A stretch of 64,000 nt of DNA from positions 78,176 to 142,175 of the forward strand of contig JAHRYP010000002.1 of NCBI GenBank assembly GCA_020622105.1, written 5' to 3'. Every line of letters begins with the position of its first letter. The stretch's first letter is position 1. A program made the translations under genes and the position numbers. Below are positions 8,511 to 18,334 of the stretch, in pieces. The stretch is from Methylotenera sp. GTDB taxonomy: Bacteria; Pseudomonadota; Gammaproteobacteria; Burkholderiales; Methylophilaceae. The notes under the pieces were generated by a model. That model was not told where the DNA came from. It did not search any database and worked only from the letters and a program-made list of their open reading frames with translations.

Positions 8511-9875
8511 TTAGAATTTTGTAACTCCTGGAATCCAGCTAGTACCAGCAAGCGGCACTTGTGCCATTGCTGAAGCTTCTATCGTCAGCGCTACCAAATC
8601 TTCAGGTTCAAGATTGTGCAGATGTGACTTACCGCAAGCACGTGCAACTACTTGTGCTTCCATCGTCATTACTGCAATGTAGTTCGCCAGGCGATGACCT
8701 GCCTTGATAGGATCCAGACGTTTCATCAACTCAGGATCTTGCGTTGTAATACCGGCAGGATCTTTACCTTCATGCCAGTCATCATAAGCACCGGCTGTTG
8801 TACCCAGTTTTTTGTACTCTTCTTCAAGGTGCGGATCATTATCACCAAGGGCGATTAATGCTGCCGTACCAATTGCAACTGCATCTGCACCTAAAGCAAT
8901 CGCTTTAGCTACGTCAGCACCGTTACGAATACCACCGGAAACAATCAGCTGCACGCTGTTTTTACCGTTACGGTAAACACCTAAATCTTGTAACGCTTTA
9001 ACCGCTGGACGAATCGCAGACAGAATCGGCAAACCTACGTGCTCGATAAATACTTCTTGTGTAGCCGCAGTACCGCCCTGCATACCATCAAGCACCACCA
9101 CGTCGGCACCGGCTTTAACTGCAAGCGCTACGTCAAAGTAAGGACGAGTCGCACCAATTTTTACGTAAATCGGTTTTTCCCAATCCGTGATTTCACGGAT
9201 TTCCGCAATCTTGATTTCCAGGTCATCAGGACCAGTCCAGTCTGGATGGCGGCATGATGAACGTTGGTCGATACCTTCTGGCAAGCAACGCATTTTTGCG
9301 ACACGTTTAGTGATTTTTTGACCCAGCAACATACCGCCGCCGCCTGGTTTTGCACCTTGACCAACCACTAACTCGATAGCATCGGCTTTGCGCAGATCAT
9401 CAGGGTTCATACCGTAACGTGATGGCAGGTATTGATACACTAATGTGGTTGAATGACCGCGTTCTTCCGGTGTCATACCGCCATCACCGGTAGTGGTGCT
9501 GGTACCGGCTGCTGTTGCACCGCGACCCAATGATTCTTTAGCCGGGCCTGATAATGAGCCAAAGCTCATACCTGCAATCGTCACCGGTGTTTTCAGGTGG
9601 ATTGGTTTTTTAGCATGGCGTGTACCCAATATCACGTCGGTACCGCATTTTTCACGGTAGCCTTCAAGTGGGTAACGGCTCACTGAAGCCCCTAAAAATA
9701 ACAGGTCATCAAAGTGTGGCAATTTGCGTTTAGAGCCTGCACCGCGGATATCGTAAATACCCGTAGCTGCAGCACGTCTGATTTCTGAATTGGTGTACTC
9801 ATCAAACGTAGCCGAGTAACGCGGTGTCGTTTGCGGAGTTTTATGTACTGTTTCTTTTGATTTATCGTCACTCAT
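8511..9875 (-). CDS. mgsC: N-methylglutamate synthase subunit C (glutamate-synthase-like FMN/Fe-S subunit)
   Basis: The protein has 454 residues from the ATG at 9875, which follows the mgsB stop by one base and has an AGGAG site. A longer frame to 9932 is less likely. It corresponds to the FMN-binding (alpha/beta barrel) domain of glutamate synthase. Landmarks are PVTIAGMSFGSLSGPAKESLGRGA, GEGG-like STTTGDGGMTPEER, the cysteine-bearing RCLPEGIDQRSSCRHPDWTGPDDL and the phosphate-binding VVLDGMQGGTAAT and LIVSGGIRNGADVAKAIALGADAVAIGTA. With MgsA and MgsB it forms N-methylglutamate from gamma-glutamylmethylamide or methylamine plus a glutamate skeleton. It is the last gene of the NMG operon. Confidence 0.93.
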   Translation of the reverse strand: MSDDKSKETVHKTPQTTPRYSATFDEYTNSEIRRAAATGIYDIRGAGSKRKLPHFDDLLFLGASVSRYPLEGYREKCGTDVILGTRHAKKPIHLKTPVTIAGMSFGSLSGPAKESLGRGATAAGTSTTTGDGGMTPEERGHSTTLVYQYLPSRYGMNPDDLRKADAIELVVGQGAKPGGGGMLLGQKITKRVAKMRCLPEGIDQRSSCRHPDWTGPDDLEIKIAEIREITDWEKPIYVKIGATRPYFDVALAVKAGADVVVLDGMQGGTAATQEVFIEHVGLPILSAIRPAVKALQDLGVYRNGKNSVQLIVSGGIRNGADVAKAIALGADAVAIGTAALIALGDNDPHLEEEYKKLGTTAGAYDDWHEGKDPAGITTQDPELMKRLDPIKAGHRLANYIAVMTMEAQVVARACGKSHLHNLEPEDLVALTIEASAMAQVPLAGTSWIPGVTKF

Positions 9876-9876
9876 T

Positions 9877-10569
9877 TTAATAAGCTCCTGCGTTATCGAC
9901 ATGGAAGTGGTACAGCGTGCGTGCAGAACCATATTGTTTAAAGCTATCTGGATTCACATCTTTATGACCAGATTTAGCCAACAAGTCTGCAAGGATTTTT
10001 CTATCTTCAGGACTGGTTGTTTTTTCTTCACAATCAGCGCCTAGACTCTTAACCTTACCGCGTACAAAAATTTTAGCTTCGTAGATTGAGTCACCCAGGC
10101 CTTCGCCTGCGTCACCTAAAATCACAAAGTTACCGGCTTGTGCCATAAAGGCTGAGAAGCTGCCTACAGAGCCGCCAACAACTACATCAGCGCCTTTGAG
10201 GGCAATCGCAGTACGCAGGCCTGCATCACCGTCAATGATCAGCAGACCACCATTTGCAGTAGCAGCGGCTGCATTGGATGCAAAGCCTTTTACATGCACA
10301 ACACCTGACATCATATTTTCAGCGACACCGCTACCGGCACTGCCTTCAATCGTCACTTTAGCCAACTGATTCATACCGGCAGCGTAATAGCCTGCGTGGC
10401 CTTTAATCGTGACGTGAACGTCTGATTTCAAACCAACAGCGATGTTATGCGCACCATTAGGGTTTTCGATGACGATTGATTTACCATCGAGTGTGCTTGC
10501 ATCACCATGCAGGAATTGATTCACTTCACGCAATGGCTTAGCATCTAAGTCAAATTTTAAAGTTTCCAT
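9877..10569 (-). CDS. mgsB: N-methylglutamate synthase subunit B (GXGXG-motif subunit)
   Basis: This 230-residue protein is built from the right-handed beta-helix GXGXG repeats of the C-terminal domain of glutamate synthase (for example VTIKGHAGYYAAGMNQLAKVTIEGSAGSGVAENMMSGVVHVKGFASNAAAATANGGLLIIDGDAGLRT). It is a structural subunit of the three-part N-methylglutamate synthase. Its start overlaps the end of mgsA by 13 bases and its stop lies one base from the mgsC start, so the three subunits are translationally coupled. Confidence 0.92.
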   Translation of the reverse strand: METLKFDLDAKPLREVNQFLHGDASTLDGKSIVIENPNGAHNIAVGLKSDVHVTIKGHAGYYAAGMNQLAKVTIEGSAGSGVAENMMSGVVHVKGFASNAAAATANGGLLIIDGDAGLRTAIALKGADVVVGGSVGSFSAFMAQAGNFVILGDAGEGLGDSIYEAKIFVRGKVKSLGADCEEKTTSPEDRKILADLLAKSGHKDVNPDSFKQYGSARTLYHFHVDNAGAY

Positions 10570-11453
10570 ACATACATCTCCTTAGGTGAAGGTTCGAAAA
10601 CCTTTGCGTTTTTAATATCTGGCAAATGTGCCAATGAGCGGAACTCTGAAGCAATCGCTACGTAGTCATCATGTTCAGCAATAATTGCTGGTTTACAACC
10701 GAATGGATCACGTACCAAAGCCAGCTGGTTGCTTGTACCCATCAATAAGGTATAAAAGCCATCAAGCTCTTCAAAACCGTGGTTCAAAGCTGTTTCCAGA
10801 TCATCACCTTCACGCATGCGCCATTGCAGAAAACGGCAAGCTGCTTCAGTGTCATTGTCAGTTTCAAACTCGATGCCTTCATACTGCAATTTACGACGCA
10901 GGCTGTTAGCGTTTGAAAGTGAACCGTTATGTACCAGGCACCAGTCTTCACCTGCTGTGAAAGGGTGTGCGTGCGCTGGCGTAATCGCTGACTCTGTTGC
11001 CATACGTGTATGACCAACCAGGTGTGTACCTTTAAAGTTTTTAAAGTCGTAACGTTCAGCAACTTGTGCTGGTGTGCCTACGTCTTTATAGATATCCATC
11101 AACTGGCCTACTGACAGCAGGTGCAATTGTGGGTAATGTTCTTTTAACCAGATTTTTACTGTTTCTGGCTCTAAAGTAGTCGTTAAAACAGCGTGGTTAA
11201 CTTTTGGCTCAACCTTGGCTTTAATGCTCAGGTGTTTTTCGAAGTCATGACCCAGCTTTGTCCAGTTGAAATCAGCAACGCCTGAATAAAGGCTGAACTT
11301 TCTTTCATTCGCCGCTACCGGTGCGCCAAACATCGCTAAACCTGCAGAGTCTGGTCCGCGCTCAGTCATACCAATTAACATTGGCAGCATAAGCTCGCCA
11401 ATCGAGTCACGCATTTTTGGATTTCTAACCAATAATCCTACAATTCCACACAT
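10557..11453 (-). CDS. mgsA: N-methylglutamate synthase subunit A (class II glutamine amidotransferase)
   Basis: The protein begins MCGIVGLLV, so Cys2 becomes the N-terminal nucleophile after Met removal, as in GltB/PurF-type amidotransferases. Other landmarks are the GHTRMATES motif, the oxyanion segment WCLVHNGSLSNANSLR and FETDNDTEAACRFL. At 298 residues it is the isolated amidotransferase domain of glutamate synthase. In N-methylglutamate synthase it is expected to release methylamine from gamma-glutamylmethylamide. AAGGAG precedes the ATG. It is separated from gmaS by 65 bases and overlaps mgsB. Confidence 0.93.
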   Translation of the reverse strand: MCGIVGLLVRNPKMRDSIGELMLPMLIGMTERGPDSAGLAMFGAPVAANERKFSLYSGVADFNWTKLGHDFEKHLSIKAKVEPKVNHAVLTTTLEPETVKIWLKEHYPQLHLLSVGQLMDIYKDVGTPAQVAERYDFKNFKGTHLVGHTRMATESAITPAHAHPFTAGEDWCLVHNGSLSNANSLRRKLQYEGIEFETDNDTEAACRFLQWRMREGDDLETALNHGFEELDGFYTLLMGTSNQLALVRDPFGCKPAIIAEHDDYVAIASEFRSLAHLPDIKNAKVFEPSPKEMYVWKL

Positions 11454-11518
11454 ACTTTTCTCCTTACAAATAAAGTTAAACCAATGAAGTTAGTTAAACC
11501 CTGCTCTTTAAATAAAAT

Positions 11519-12856
11519 CTAGAAAAAGTCTACGTACCTGTTAATTTCCCAATCAGAAACGTGACGTTGATACTCCATTGACTCGGCACGTTTAATTTTG
11601 ATGAACTCTTCTGATAGAGAATCACCCAGCGCATCACGAATCACTTTGTTACTTTCAAGCTGGTCGATTGCGTCGCCCAAGCTTTGCGGCAATATGCCGA
11701 TACCTTGCTCACGCATTTGCGCCGGTGATAAGTCATACAGGTTGTTGGCATGGCCACCACCTGGATGCAATTCACGTTTAACACCATCGAGGCCTGCCGC
11801 AATTACTGCAGCGGTTGCCAAGTAAGGGTTGCAGCTGCCATCCGGCAAACGCAGCTCAAGGCGGCCGTACGGAATACGTACCATGGTTGAGCGGTTGTTA
11901 TTACCGTATGAAATATAAGCTGGCGCCCAAGTTGAACCGGTCAGTGACTGGCTGACAACGAGGCGTTTGTATGAGTTAACTGTTGGGCATGCCAGTGCCG
12001 TAATGGCTGGTGCATGCGCAAGAATACCGCCCATGAAGTGGTAAGCCAGTTTGGATAAACCGTGGCCGGTGCTATCACTGTCATCATGGAATAAGCTTTT
12101 GTTGCCATCACCAATTGACATATGCATGTGCATACCATTGCCTGGTCGGTTGCCGAACGGTTTCGGCATGAATGAACAAATCATACCTAGCTCATGCGCA
12201 ATATGACTCGCTGCCATCTTGAACATCAGGTAGTCATCTGCACTTTTCATACAGTCAGCATAGGTATAGTTGATTTCAAACTGGCCATTGGCATCTTCAT
12301 GGTCGATTTGATAAATATCCAGACCTGCCGCGATTAAAGTATCGGTCAAGCGTTCCAGAAACTCTGATTGCTTAGACATCGATTTATAGTCGTAACAAGG
12401 TTTTTGCAGCGTATCGCTTTCGTCGTATGGACGAATCGCGCCTGTTGCAGCATCCCTTTGCAGCAATGAGAACTCTGGTTCTAAACCTGTGTAAAGTGTC
12501 CAGCCTTGTTTAGCCAGGCGATCCGTTTGTGCTTTAAGCACAACACGTGAATCGTGACCGTAAGGCTTGCCTTCTACATGACCATCACAAATGATGCGGG
12601 CATAACCTGGCTGCCACGGCATCAAAGTCAATGTTGATAAATCACCGACCGCCATGTAATCCGGGCCATTAGGCGCAATGCCCATACCCCAGATCGCACC
12701 GCCTGCAAAACCAGCGCCGCCCTTAAGAATGCTGCCAAGATGCTCAGCTGGGACAGACTTGACTTTGGCAACACCGTGAATATCAACAAACTGCGCTAAT
12801 ACATATTTAACATTGTTGTCTTTTAAAAACTTCTTTGCTTCATCTAACGTTTTCAT
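11519..12856 (-). CDS. gmaS: Gamma-glutamylmethylamide synthetase (glutamine synthetase family)
   Basis: The protein has 445 residues and the glutamine synthetase fold. The N-terminal beta-grasp begins [36 protein letters not shown], and the catalytic domain has the metal and glutamate sites ([50 protein letters not shown] and [11 protein letters not shown]). In this operon it should ligate methylamine to glutamate using ATP, giving gamma-glutamylmethylamide. The family alone would allow other amines; context decides. AGGGAG lies before the ATG. It is 135 bases downstream of mgdD and could have an internal promoter there. Confidence 0.92.
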   Translation of the reverse strand: MKTLDEAKKFLKDNNVKYVLAQFVDIHGVAKVKSVPAEHLGSILKGGAGFAGGAIWGMGIAPNGPDYMAVGDLSTLTLMPWQPGYARIICDGHVEGKPYGHDSRVVLKAQTDRLAKQGWTLYTGLEPEFSLLQRDAATGAIRPYDESDTLQKPCYDYKSMSKQSEFLERLTDTLIAAGLDIYQIDHEDANGQFEINYTYADCMKSADDYLMFKMAASHIAHELGMICSFMPKPFGNRPGNGMHMHMSIGDGNKSLFHDDSDSTGHGLSKLAYHFMGGILAHAPAITALACPTVNSYKRLVVSQSLTGSTWAPAYISYGNNNRSTMVRIPYGRLELRLPDGSCNPYLATAAVIAAGLDGVKRELHPGGGHANNLYDLSPAQMREQGIGILPQSLGDAIDQLESNKVIRDALGDSLSEEFIKIKRAESMEYQRHVSDWEINRYVDFF

Positions 12857-12991
12857 CTACTTCTCCCTGAAAATCCAAAATATCCGCATTTATAAAAAAT
12901 ATTTCTGAATTCCGTGTAAGTCGCATTTACTATCTATCGGCCTTGGATTTATAAGCACCAAGTATCATTTTTAGATAACTAGTGAACGTGA
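12857..12991 (-). promoter_or_regulatory. mgdD-gmaS spacer, possible internal promoter or processing site
   Basis: This is the only sizeable gap (135 bases) inside the eight-gene NMG run. It is AT-rich with no strong hairpin and no convincing -35/-10 pair that I can define. It could allow gmaS-mgsABC to be expressed independently of mgdABCD. The call rests on spacing alone. Confidence 0.25.
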
Positions 12992-13669
12992 CTAACTCTG
13001 ATAACAAGCAAGTCCAACTGCCCCGCCACCTAATTCAACCGCAATCTCTACCATCACATCCCACAGATATGGGCCATATGTTCCGTCACACCAAATCCTG
13101 TAAACCTGTTCACCATTTAAATCCTGGCGCAGCACAATTGCCGAGATGCCTGCAATTTGCGTCATGATCACTTCTTCAGCACCCAGTGATTTTTCACGCA
13201 GGTCTAATGAACATAATTCAGATAACATATTGAGCACTTCGCTTCCGCTCAAAATAAAAGCTGCATCGGCGCGCGGCACTTTGTAAACATTCGGCACTCT
13301 GTTGGTATCACTTGCCAGCCTTGCACAAGTTGAACCAGCAAATTGATCCTCAAGCACAAACTCGCTGCCACCCAATCTCAACACCAGCGTGTTTTGATCA
13401 CTCACGCTCCATGAGTTAGGGTTAGCTGGCGTTGTAACCTGACGCTCCGCCAGCCATTTCGCGGCTTGCGCACCTTTCACGCCGTAGCGTGATAAACAGC
13501 TGACATCTGTCACGCCGAGTATTTTCTTTCTGGCTTGCTCTACTTCAGCACTACCAAACTCAACTGCAGTGTTAATACCGTTGACCAGTGCCCATTTTGC
13601 GTTGCTTTTCAGTTGTGCATGTGCAACCGGTGAAGTCTGAGAAATCGTTTTCATATTAGATACTTGCAT
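12992..13669 (-). CDS. mgdD: N-methylglutamate dehydrogenase subunit D (sarcosine oxidase gamma-like)
   Basis: The protein has 225 residues. It resembles the gamma subunit of heterotetrameric sarcosine oxidase, with an ARKKILGVTDVSCLSRYGVKGAQAAKWLA core and an LVLRLGGSEFVLED strand region. The DLREKSL and VDTRGEVI-like segment is represented by EKSLGAEEVIMTQIAGISAIVLRQD. It has no cofactor site and is a structural subunit of the complex that oxidises N-methylglutamate. The ATG at 13669 sits just past the mgdC stop and has AAAAAGGAG upstream, so this start is preferred over a later Met. Confidence 0.9.
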   Translation of the reverse strand: MQVSNMKTISQTSPVAHAQLKSNAKWALVNGINTAVEFGSAEVEQARKKILGVTDVSCLSRYGVKGAQAAKWLAERQVTTPANPNSWSVSDQNTLVLRLGGSEFVLEDQFAGSTCARLASDTNRVPNVYKVPRADAAFILSGSEVLNMLSELCSLDLREKSLGAEEVIMTQIAGISAIVLRQDLNGEQVYRIWCDGTYGPYLWDVMVEIAVELGGGAVGLACYQS

Positions 13670-13670
13670 C

Positions 13671-16583
13671 TCAAGCTCCTTTTTGATTCTGGATGAATGG
13701 CGCTGCAGCTACGGTAGCCTTAACCAGCGTGCCGCTATCCGTACGTATTTCAAATGTTGAACCTACAGCTGTTTTGGCCGGTGACACATAGGCAAACCCT
13801 ATGCAGCGGTTAATGAACTTGCTGTAAGCAATACTTGTGACGCGGCCTAAAATCGCACGACCATCCACCACCAGATTGCAATCCATCGGCATTTCGCCTT
13901 TAAAGTTTTCAGCCAATACAAAAGGTACCAGCTGTTTTCTTAATGGACGTTTAGCTAAAATCTGCAAGCTACGCTGACCGATGAAATAAGGCTTATTCAT
14001 TTCAATTGCCCAGTCCGCACCAATCTCAAAAGGATTCGTCAGGCCATCGGTATCAACGCCAGGCATTGGGTGTCCCATTTCCAGACGTAACAAACGCTGT
14101 GTATCACTACCGAACGGACGTAAACCATGTTGTTTGCCTGCTTCCAGCAACGCATTCCATACATGCGGCACATGCGCCATCGGGATATGTAATTCATAAC
14201 CGACGTCAGAAACGAATGCCACGCGAATCAATCTGGCTTCAACCCCGGCCACATGACTTTCACGCACACTGCTGATCGGGAATGATTCATAAGACAGATC
14301 AAGATCCGTCAGCGCAGATAAAATGGTGCGCGCTACTGGGCCAGCAATATTGATGGCACCGAATGCACCGGTCACATTAACCAGGCCGATATCCAGCTGC
14401 CACATTTGCTGCGAACGCTGCATTTCACGATATACGGCTGCGGCGTTTGAAGTACCGATTGAAAGGTAGAACAAATCATCAGCAAGGCGGCTGGCGATAC
14501 CATCATCGGCAATCACACCGGAGTCATCCAGCAACATGACATAACGGCAGCGGCCAACTTTTTGCGTCTTGTAACTACCGGTAAAGAAGCGTTCCAGAAA
14601 CTCAGCCGCATCCGGACCATGAACCTCAATCTTGCCGAATGAGCTGCCGTCAATGATGCCGGCAGCAGTACGCACTGCCATCGCTTCTGTTTGAATTGCC
14701 TGCTCTTTAGTTTGACCATTAGTCGGGTAATAAGCGGCTCTTTTCCATGCGCCGATATCGGTAAATACTGCGCCATTGGCTTGGTGCCAATCGTGCAATG
14801 AAGTCAACCGATGTGCGTGGAAACCACGTCCGCCTAAATGGCCGATAGGAGTTGGATGAAAGAACGGTCTGGATGTTGTAGTACCAATTTTTTCAACCGG
14901 TAAATCACGGATTCTGGCCAATATACGAATCGCATTCATATTGGAATGCTTGCCTTGGCTAGGACCCATGCCCACCGTAGTAAAGCGCTTCATGAGCTCG
15001 ATATTATCGAAACCTTCTTTAGCGGCATTTACAAAGTCTTTGATCTGGATATCTTCGTCAAAATCTACAAAGTTTTTACCTTTGTCATGCGGTACCATCG
15101 GGTATGGATGACTTGGGCAAGATAAATCACTAGGCTGACCCACTGGTCTTGCAACTGTGATTTGTGGCGCTTCGAGGCCTAAATAACGCAATGCTTCATT
15201 TGCAGCACGTTTGCCATCTTGAAGGCGTTGCTCAAGATCGAAAATACCGTTCACTTTACCTGCCGCAAAAATGCCAGCTGGTAAACGGCTTGGTACAAAT
15301 TGCTGCACACTGTTATCAAACTGCATGCCTGTGCCTGCCTGATACAAGAGCGCGCCTGCAGGTGCCCAACCGGCACTCATGGCGATACCGTCACACTCTA
15401 GTGTCAGTTTATTTTTGGTTAATGCAACATTTGCAATATTGTCGTATTCACACAGCACCGCACCACGCACGCTGGATTTATCTGATGATGCCAAAGCTTC
15501 GTATACGCAATACCCGGCGTAAATTTTAATACCGCGTTTTGCAAGTGTAATTGCAGCGCCACAGGTATTTGTACCTTTGCGTAGATCAACCACAGCCACT
15601 ACTTTAGTACCGGCTTCCAGCAAATCCAGCGCTACGCGATATCCGTAATCATTAGCAGTTACCACTATGCCGTTATTGAAAGGCTTAACACCGTAACGAT
15701 AAATTAAACGTTGCGCTGCTGAGCCCAGCATTACACCTGGCAAGTCGTTGTATCTGAATACTGGCGGCTGCTCAAAAGCACCGCTGGCAACAATGACGGT
15801 TTTAGCGCGTACTTTATTAATGCCACCCTCAGACACCACAGGGATCAGATGATCAGGATAATAGCCAGCTGCATAAGTACCTGTGAGCATCTTGATATTT
15901 GACTGATTAGCTACTTTAATCAGTAAGTCATTAAGCTGTTTACTAGCCGCTGTTTCACCACCACGGTCATAAGTGAGGCTACCGCCAACCTGGCGATTCT
16001 CATCAACCAGTGTGACTTCCAAGCCTGCTTGTGCTGCTTCATAAGCTGCTGTTAAACCTGTTGGGCCTGCACCAATCACCAGCACATCGCAATGTGAATG
16101 CTGCTTACGTTTTAGGATGCGTGGATAGTCAAAATTGACGATACCCAAGCCAGCAGCATTACGTATTACTTTTTCCCAGAATGGAAAAAAACGGCGTGGC
16201 GTATGGAAAGCTTTGTAGTAAAAGCCGACTGGCAGTAACGGCGAAATAGAATCAATGTAACTGCTTTTATCTTTCTTAACGCCGCCGGTAGTATTCACAG
16301 CTGTCAGCACCATGCCGTCTTTCACTTCAACCACGTCAGCACGAATGTTGGTATCAATACCGTCCGTCATGAGTACGTTCACGTCATGATTTGCCAAGCT
16401 CAGCACACCACGTGGACGGTGATACTTAAAGCTACGACCTAATACTTTTTGGTCAGCTGCCCATAATGCACTGCTGATGGTATCGCCTTCAAATGCGGTA
16501 AATTGTTCACCTTCAAATTTGAAGCTGATTTTCTTATTACGGTTAATCCATTCACCAACCTGCTTAGATGTACGTAAAGTCAT
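13671..16583 (-). CDS. mgdC: N-methylglutamate dehydrogenase subunit C (sarcosine oxidase alpha-like)
   Basis: This 970-residue multidomain subunit has three parts. An N-terminal 2Fe-2S-ferredoxin-like domain (about 15-100) is followed by a dinucleotide-binding oxidoreductase domain with the GAGPTG loop at 171-176 and VTLVDENRQVGGS. A C-terminal aminomethyltransferase (GcvT-like) domain (about 600-960) should present folate for capture of the methylene group. The complex oxidises N-methylglutamate to glutamate and releases formaldehyde or a methylene-folate. The ATG overlaps the mgdB stop by four bases (ATGA). Length and domain order match heterotetrameric sarcosine oxidase alpha. Confidence 0.94.
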   Translation of the reverse strand: MTLRTSKQVGEWINRNKKISFKFEGEQFTAFEGDTISSALWAADQKVLGRSFKYHRPRGVLSLANHDVNVLMTDGIDTNIRADVVEVKDGMVLTAVNTTGGVKKDKSSYIDSISPLLPVGFYYKAFHTPRRFFPFWEKVIRNAAGLGIVNFDYPRILKRKQHSHCDVLVIGAGPTGLTAAYEAAQAGLEVTLVDENRQVGGSLTYDRGGETAASKQLNDLLIKVANQSNIKMLTGTYAAGYYPDHLIPVVSEGGINKVRAKTVIVASGAFEQPPVFRYNDLPGVMLGSAAQRLIYRYGVKPFNNGIVVTANDYGYRVALDLLEAGTKVVAVVDLRKGTNTCGAAITLAKRGIKIYAGYCVYEALASSDKSSVRGAVLCEYDNIANVALTKNKLTLECDGIAMSAGWAPAGALLYQAGTGMQFDNSVQQFVPSRLPAGIFAAGKVNGIFDLEQRLQDGKRAANEALRYLGLEAPQITVARPVGQPSDLSCPSHPYPMVPHDKGKNFVDFDEDIQIKDFVNAAKEGFDNIELMKRFTTVGMGPSQGKHSNMNAIRILARIRDLPVEKIGTTTSRPFFHPTPIGHLGGRGFHAHRLTSLHDWHQANGAVFTDIGAWKRAAYYPTNGQTKEQAIQTEAMAVRTAAGIIDGSSFGKIEVHGPDAAEFLERFFTGSYKTQKVGRCRYVMLLDDSGVIADDGIASRLADDLFYLSIGTSNAAAVYREMQRSQQMWQLDIGLVNVTGAFGAINIAGPVARTILSALTDLDLSYESFPISSVRESHVAGVEARLIRVAFVSDVGYELHIPMAHVPHVWNALLEAGKQHGLRPFGSDTQRLLRLEMGHPMPGVDTDGLTNPFEIGADWAIEMNKPYFIGQRSLQILAKRPLRKQLVPFVLAENFKGEMPMDCNLVVDGRAILGRVTSIAYSKFINRCIGFAYVSPAKTAVGSTFEIRTDSGTLVKATVAAAPFIQNQKGA

Positions 16584-16870
16584 TTACTTGCCTCCTGCGC
16601 AGTGTTTGAATTATTGTTATTTGCACCTAGCAAATAAGTGCGTGACACTTTATCTGTCAGCGTATTGCGTTCTGCAATAAACCAGGTACCGCTTGGTGAG
16701 TGATACCACCATTCTTTTTTATCGCCTGGTGCGCCGCTGCGGTTATGTACAAAAGCCGCCCATTCCGCATCGGTACAGGTATTTTGATCTGGGCCTTCGC
16801 GATACTCACCGCCGAAGATAAATTCGCTCAGTGGTCGCGTGCCGTTCATTGGACAAGTGAGAAGTTTCAT
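16580..16870 (-). CDS. mgdB: N-methylglutamate dehydrogenase subunit B (sarcosine oxidase delta-like)
   Basis: The protein has 96 residues and SoxD homology throughout (LLTCPMNGTRPLSEFIFGGE ... EWWYHSPSGTWFIAERNTLTDKVSRTYLL). In sarcosine oxidase this subunit binds zinc through a CPxCG pair and an H-x(n)-C pair. Here the second and fourth positions are not cysteine (CPMNG and YHSPSG), so the classical zinc site is incomplete. I believe a CP(L/M/H)NG branch of SoxD exists, so this need not mean loss of function. It is coupled to mgdC by a four-base overlap. Confidence 0.9.
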   Translation of the reverse strand: MKLLTCPMNGTRPLSEFIFGGEYREGPDQNTCTDAEWAAFVHNRSGAPGDKKEWWYHSPSGTWFIAERNTLTDKVSRTYLLGANNNNSNTAQEASK

Positions 16871-16909
16871 TGCATATTCCTCTGATGATTAAGCTGGCGT
16901 TAGTGGCGG

Positions 16910-18151
16910 TTAATGGCCAACAGATGCCGCTCCTTTTTCCCCGGTCAGTTCGTAATCTTCAAAACGTGACAAGCGGAATGAGTGAATTAAATCTGGCGCA
17001 CTATCGTTAGCAATGGTTTGCGCCATGGTCTTACCGCTAATCGGTGTCGCTTTAAAGCCCCAGGTACCCCAGCCGGCATCAATATAAAAGCCTTCAATCG
17101 GCGTTTTACCCATAATCGGTGCAAAGTCTGGCGTCATATCTGCCATACCAGCCCATTGACGCACTACTTTTACATTTGATAAGAACGGGAACATATCCAG
17201 CATGTGCGATGTGAGCCCCTCTACAAAATCAAGCGTAGATCTGGTTGAGTGCACTTCGTAAGGATCTAGTGAAGAACCCATTACCAGCTCGCCGCGTGAA
17301 GACTGGCTCACATAAACGTGCAAGCTGCCTGATACCAGAATCGTGTCTAACCAAGGCTTCATAGGCTCAGTCACACAAGCTTGCAATGGATGAATAACGA
17401 TAGGTGTTTCCAGATCAACCATTTCAGTGATGCGCGGCGTGAAACCAGCAACCGCACACAACACTTGTTTAGTTTCGATATAGCCTTTATTAGTCTTAAC
17501 ACCGCAGACTTTGCCATTTTTAACATCAATCGCCAGCACTTCAGTGTTCTGGTGAATTTCAGCACCCAAGCGATCAGCACCGCGTGCATAACCCCAGGCA
17601 ACACCATCATGACGTGCCACAGAACCTGGCGCATGAAACAAAGCACCCAAAATCGGCGCCTGGCCGCTACAGCTTAAATCCAACTGCGGACAAGCTTTAG
17701 CAATTTCATCTGGCCCTACTACGCGGCTTTCAACCCCTACATGCTTATTGACTTCAGCACGCCAGCGCATGGTGCGCATCGCAGATTCAGTGTGTGCAAG
17801 TGTGAAGTGACCGCGAGTTGAATAAAATAAATTCAGATCCAGCTCTTCTGACAAACCTTCATAAATTTTTACGCTGGCGTCATAAAAGTTAACACCTTCT
17901 GGTGTCAGGTAATTAGAACGCACAATCGTTGTGTTACGGCCAGTGTTACCGCCGCCGATGTAGCCTTTTTCAAGCACTGCAACGTTGGTGATGCCGTGAT
18001 CTTTAGCGAGGTAATACGCTGCTGCCAGACCATGTCCGCCACCACCGATAATCACCACGTCATATGATTTTTTCGGCGCCTCATGAGACTTGAAAAAACG
18101 TGGTGCCGGGTGATCTTTTGATACTGCAAATTTAAGTAGTCTTAATGGCAT
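16910..18151 (-). CDS. mgdA: N-methylglutamate dehydrogenase subunit A (sarcosine oxidase beta-like)
   Basis: This is a 413-residue FAD-dependent amine oxidase of the DAO family. The dinucleotide loop VVIIGGGGHGLAAAYYLA has glycines at 36-41, and NVAVLEKGYIGGGNTGRNTTIVRSNYL follows, as in the beta subunit of sarcosine oxidase. The C-terminal substrate/flavin-closing region is GFYIDAGWGTWGFKATPISGKTMAQTI. It carries the active site for oxidation of the N-methyl group. It is the first gene of the NMG operon, transcribed away from the N-formylglutamate amidohydrolase gene across a 341-base regulatory gap. Confidence 0.94.
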   Translation of the reverse strand: MPLRLLKFAVSKDHPAPRFFKSHEAPKKSYDVVIIGGGGHGLAAAYYLAKDHGITNVAVLEKGYIGGGNTGRNTTIVRSNYLTPEGVNFYDASVKIYEGLSEELDLNLFYSTRGHFTLAHTESAMRTMRWRAEVNKHVGVESRVVGPDEIAKACPQLDLSCSGQAPILGALFHAPGSVARHDGVAWGYARGADRLGAEIHQNTEVLAIDVKNGKVCGVKTNKGYIETKQVLCAVAGFTPRITEMVDLETPIVIHPLQACVTEPMKPWLDTILVSGSLHVYVSQSSRGELVMGSSLDPYEVHSTRSTLDFVEGLTSHMLDMFPFLSNVKVVRQWAGMADMTPDFAPIMGKTPIEGFYIDAGWGTWGFKATPISGKTMAQTIANDSAPDLIHSFRLSRFEDYELTGEKGAASVGH

Positions 18152-18261
18152 TTATAAACTCCAAGAACCCTATTTTTTAGCTACTGATTTCTTTTACAAA
18201 CATCAGCAACTGTATGTTTAATTTTTTTTAAAGCTTAACTGCTACAACAAACTTTCGAATT

Positions 18262-18291
18262 AACTTTTTTAACTACTGTGAAACATTTGAT
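18262..18291 (+). repeat. Direct repeat copy 1 (CTGTGAAACAT box)
   Basis: The repeat runs from AACTTTTTTAAC through CTGTGAAACATTTGAT. It matches copy 2 at 27 of 30 positions. It is a likely regulator-binding site for one or both divergent transcripts. Confidence 0.6.
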
Positions 18292-18334
18292 CGTATTAAG
18301 CCACTGTAATTAACAGCTGTCAATAGATAAATGA

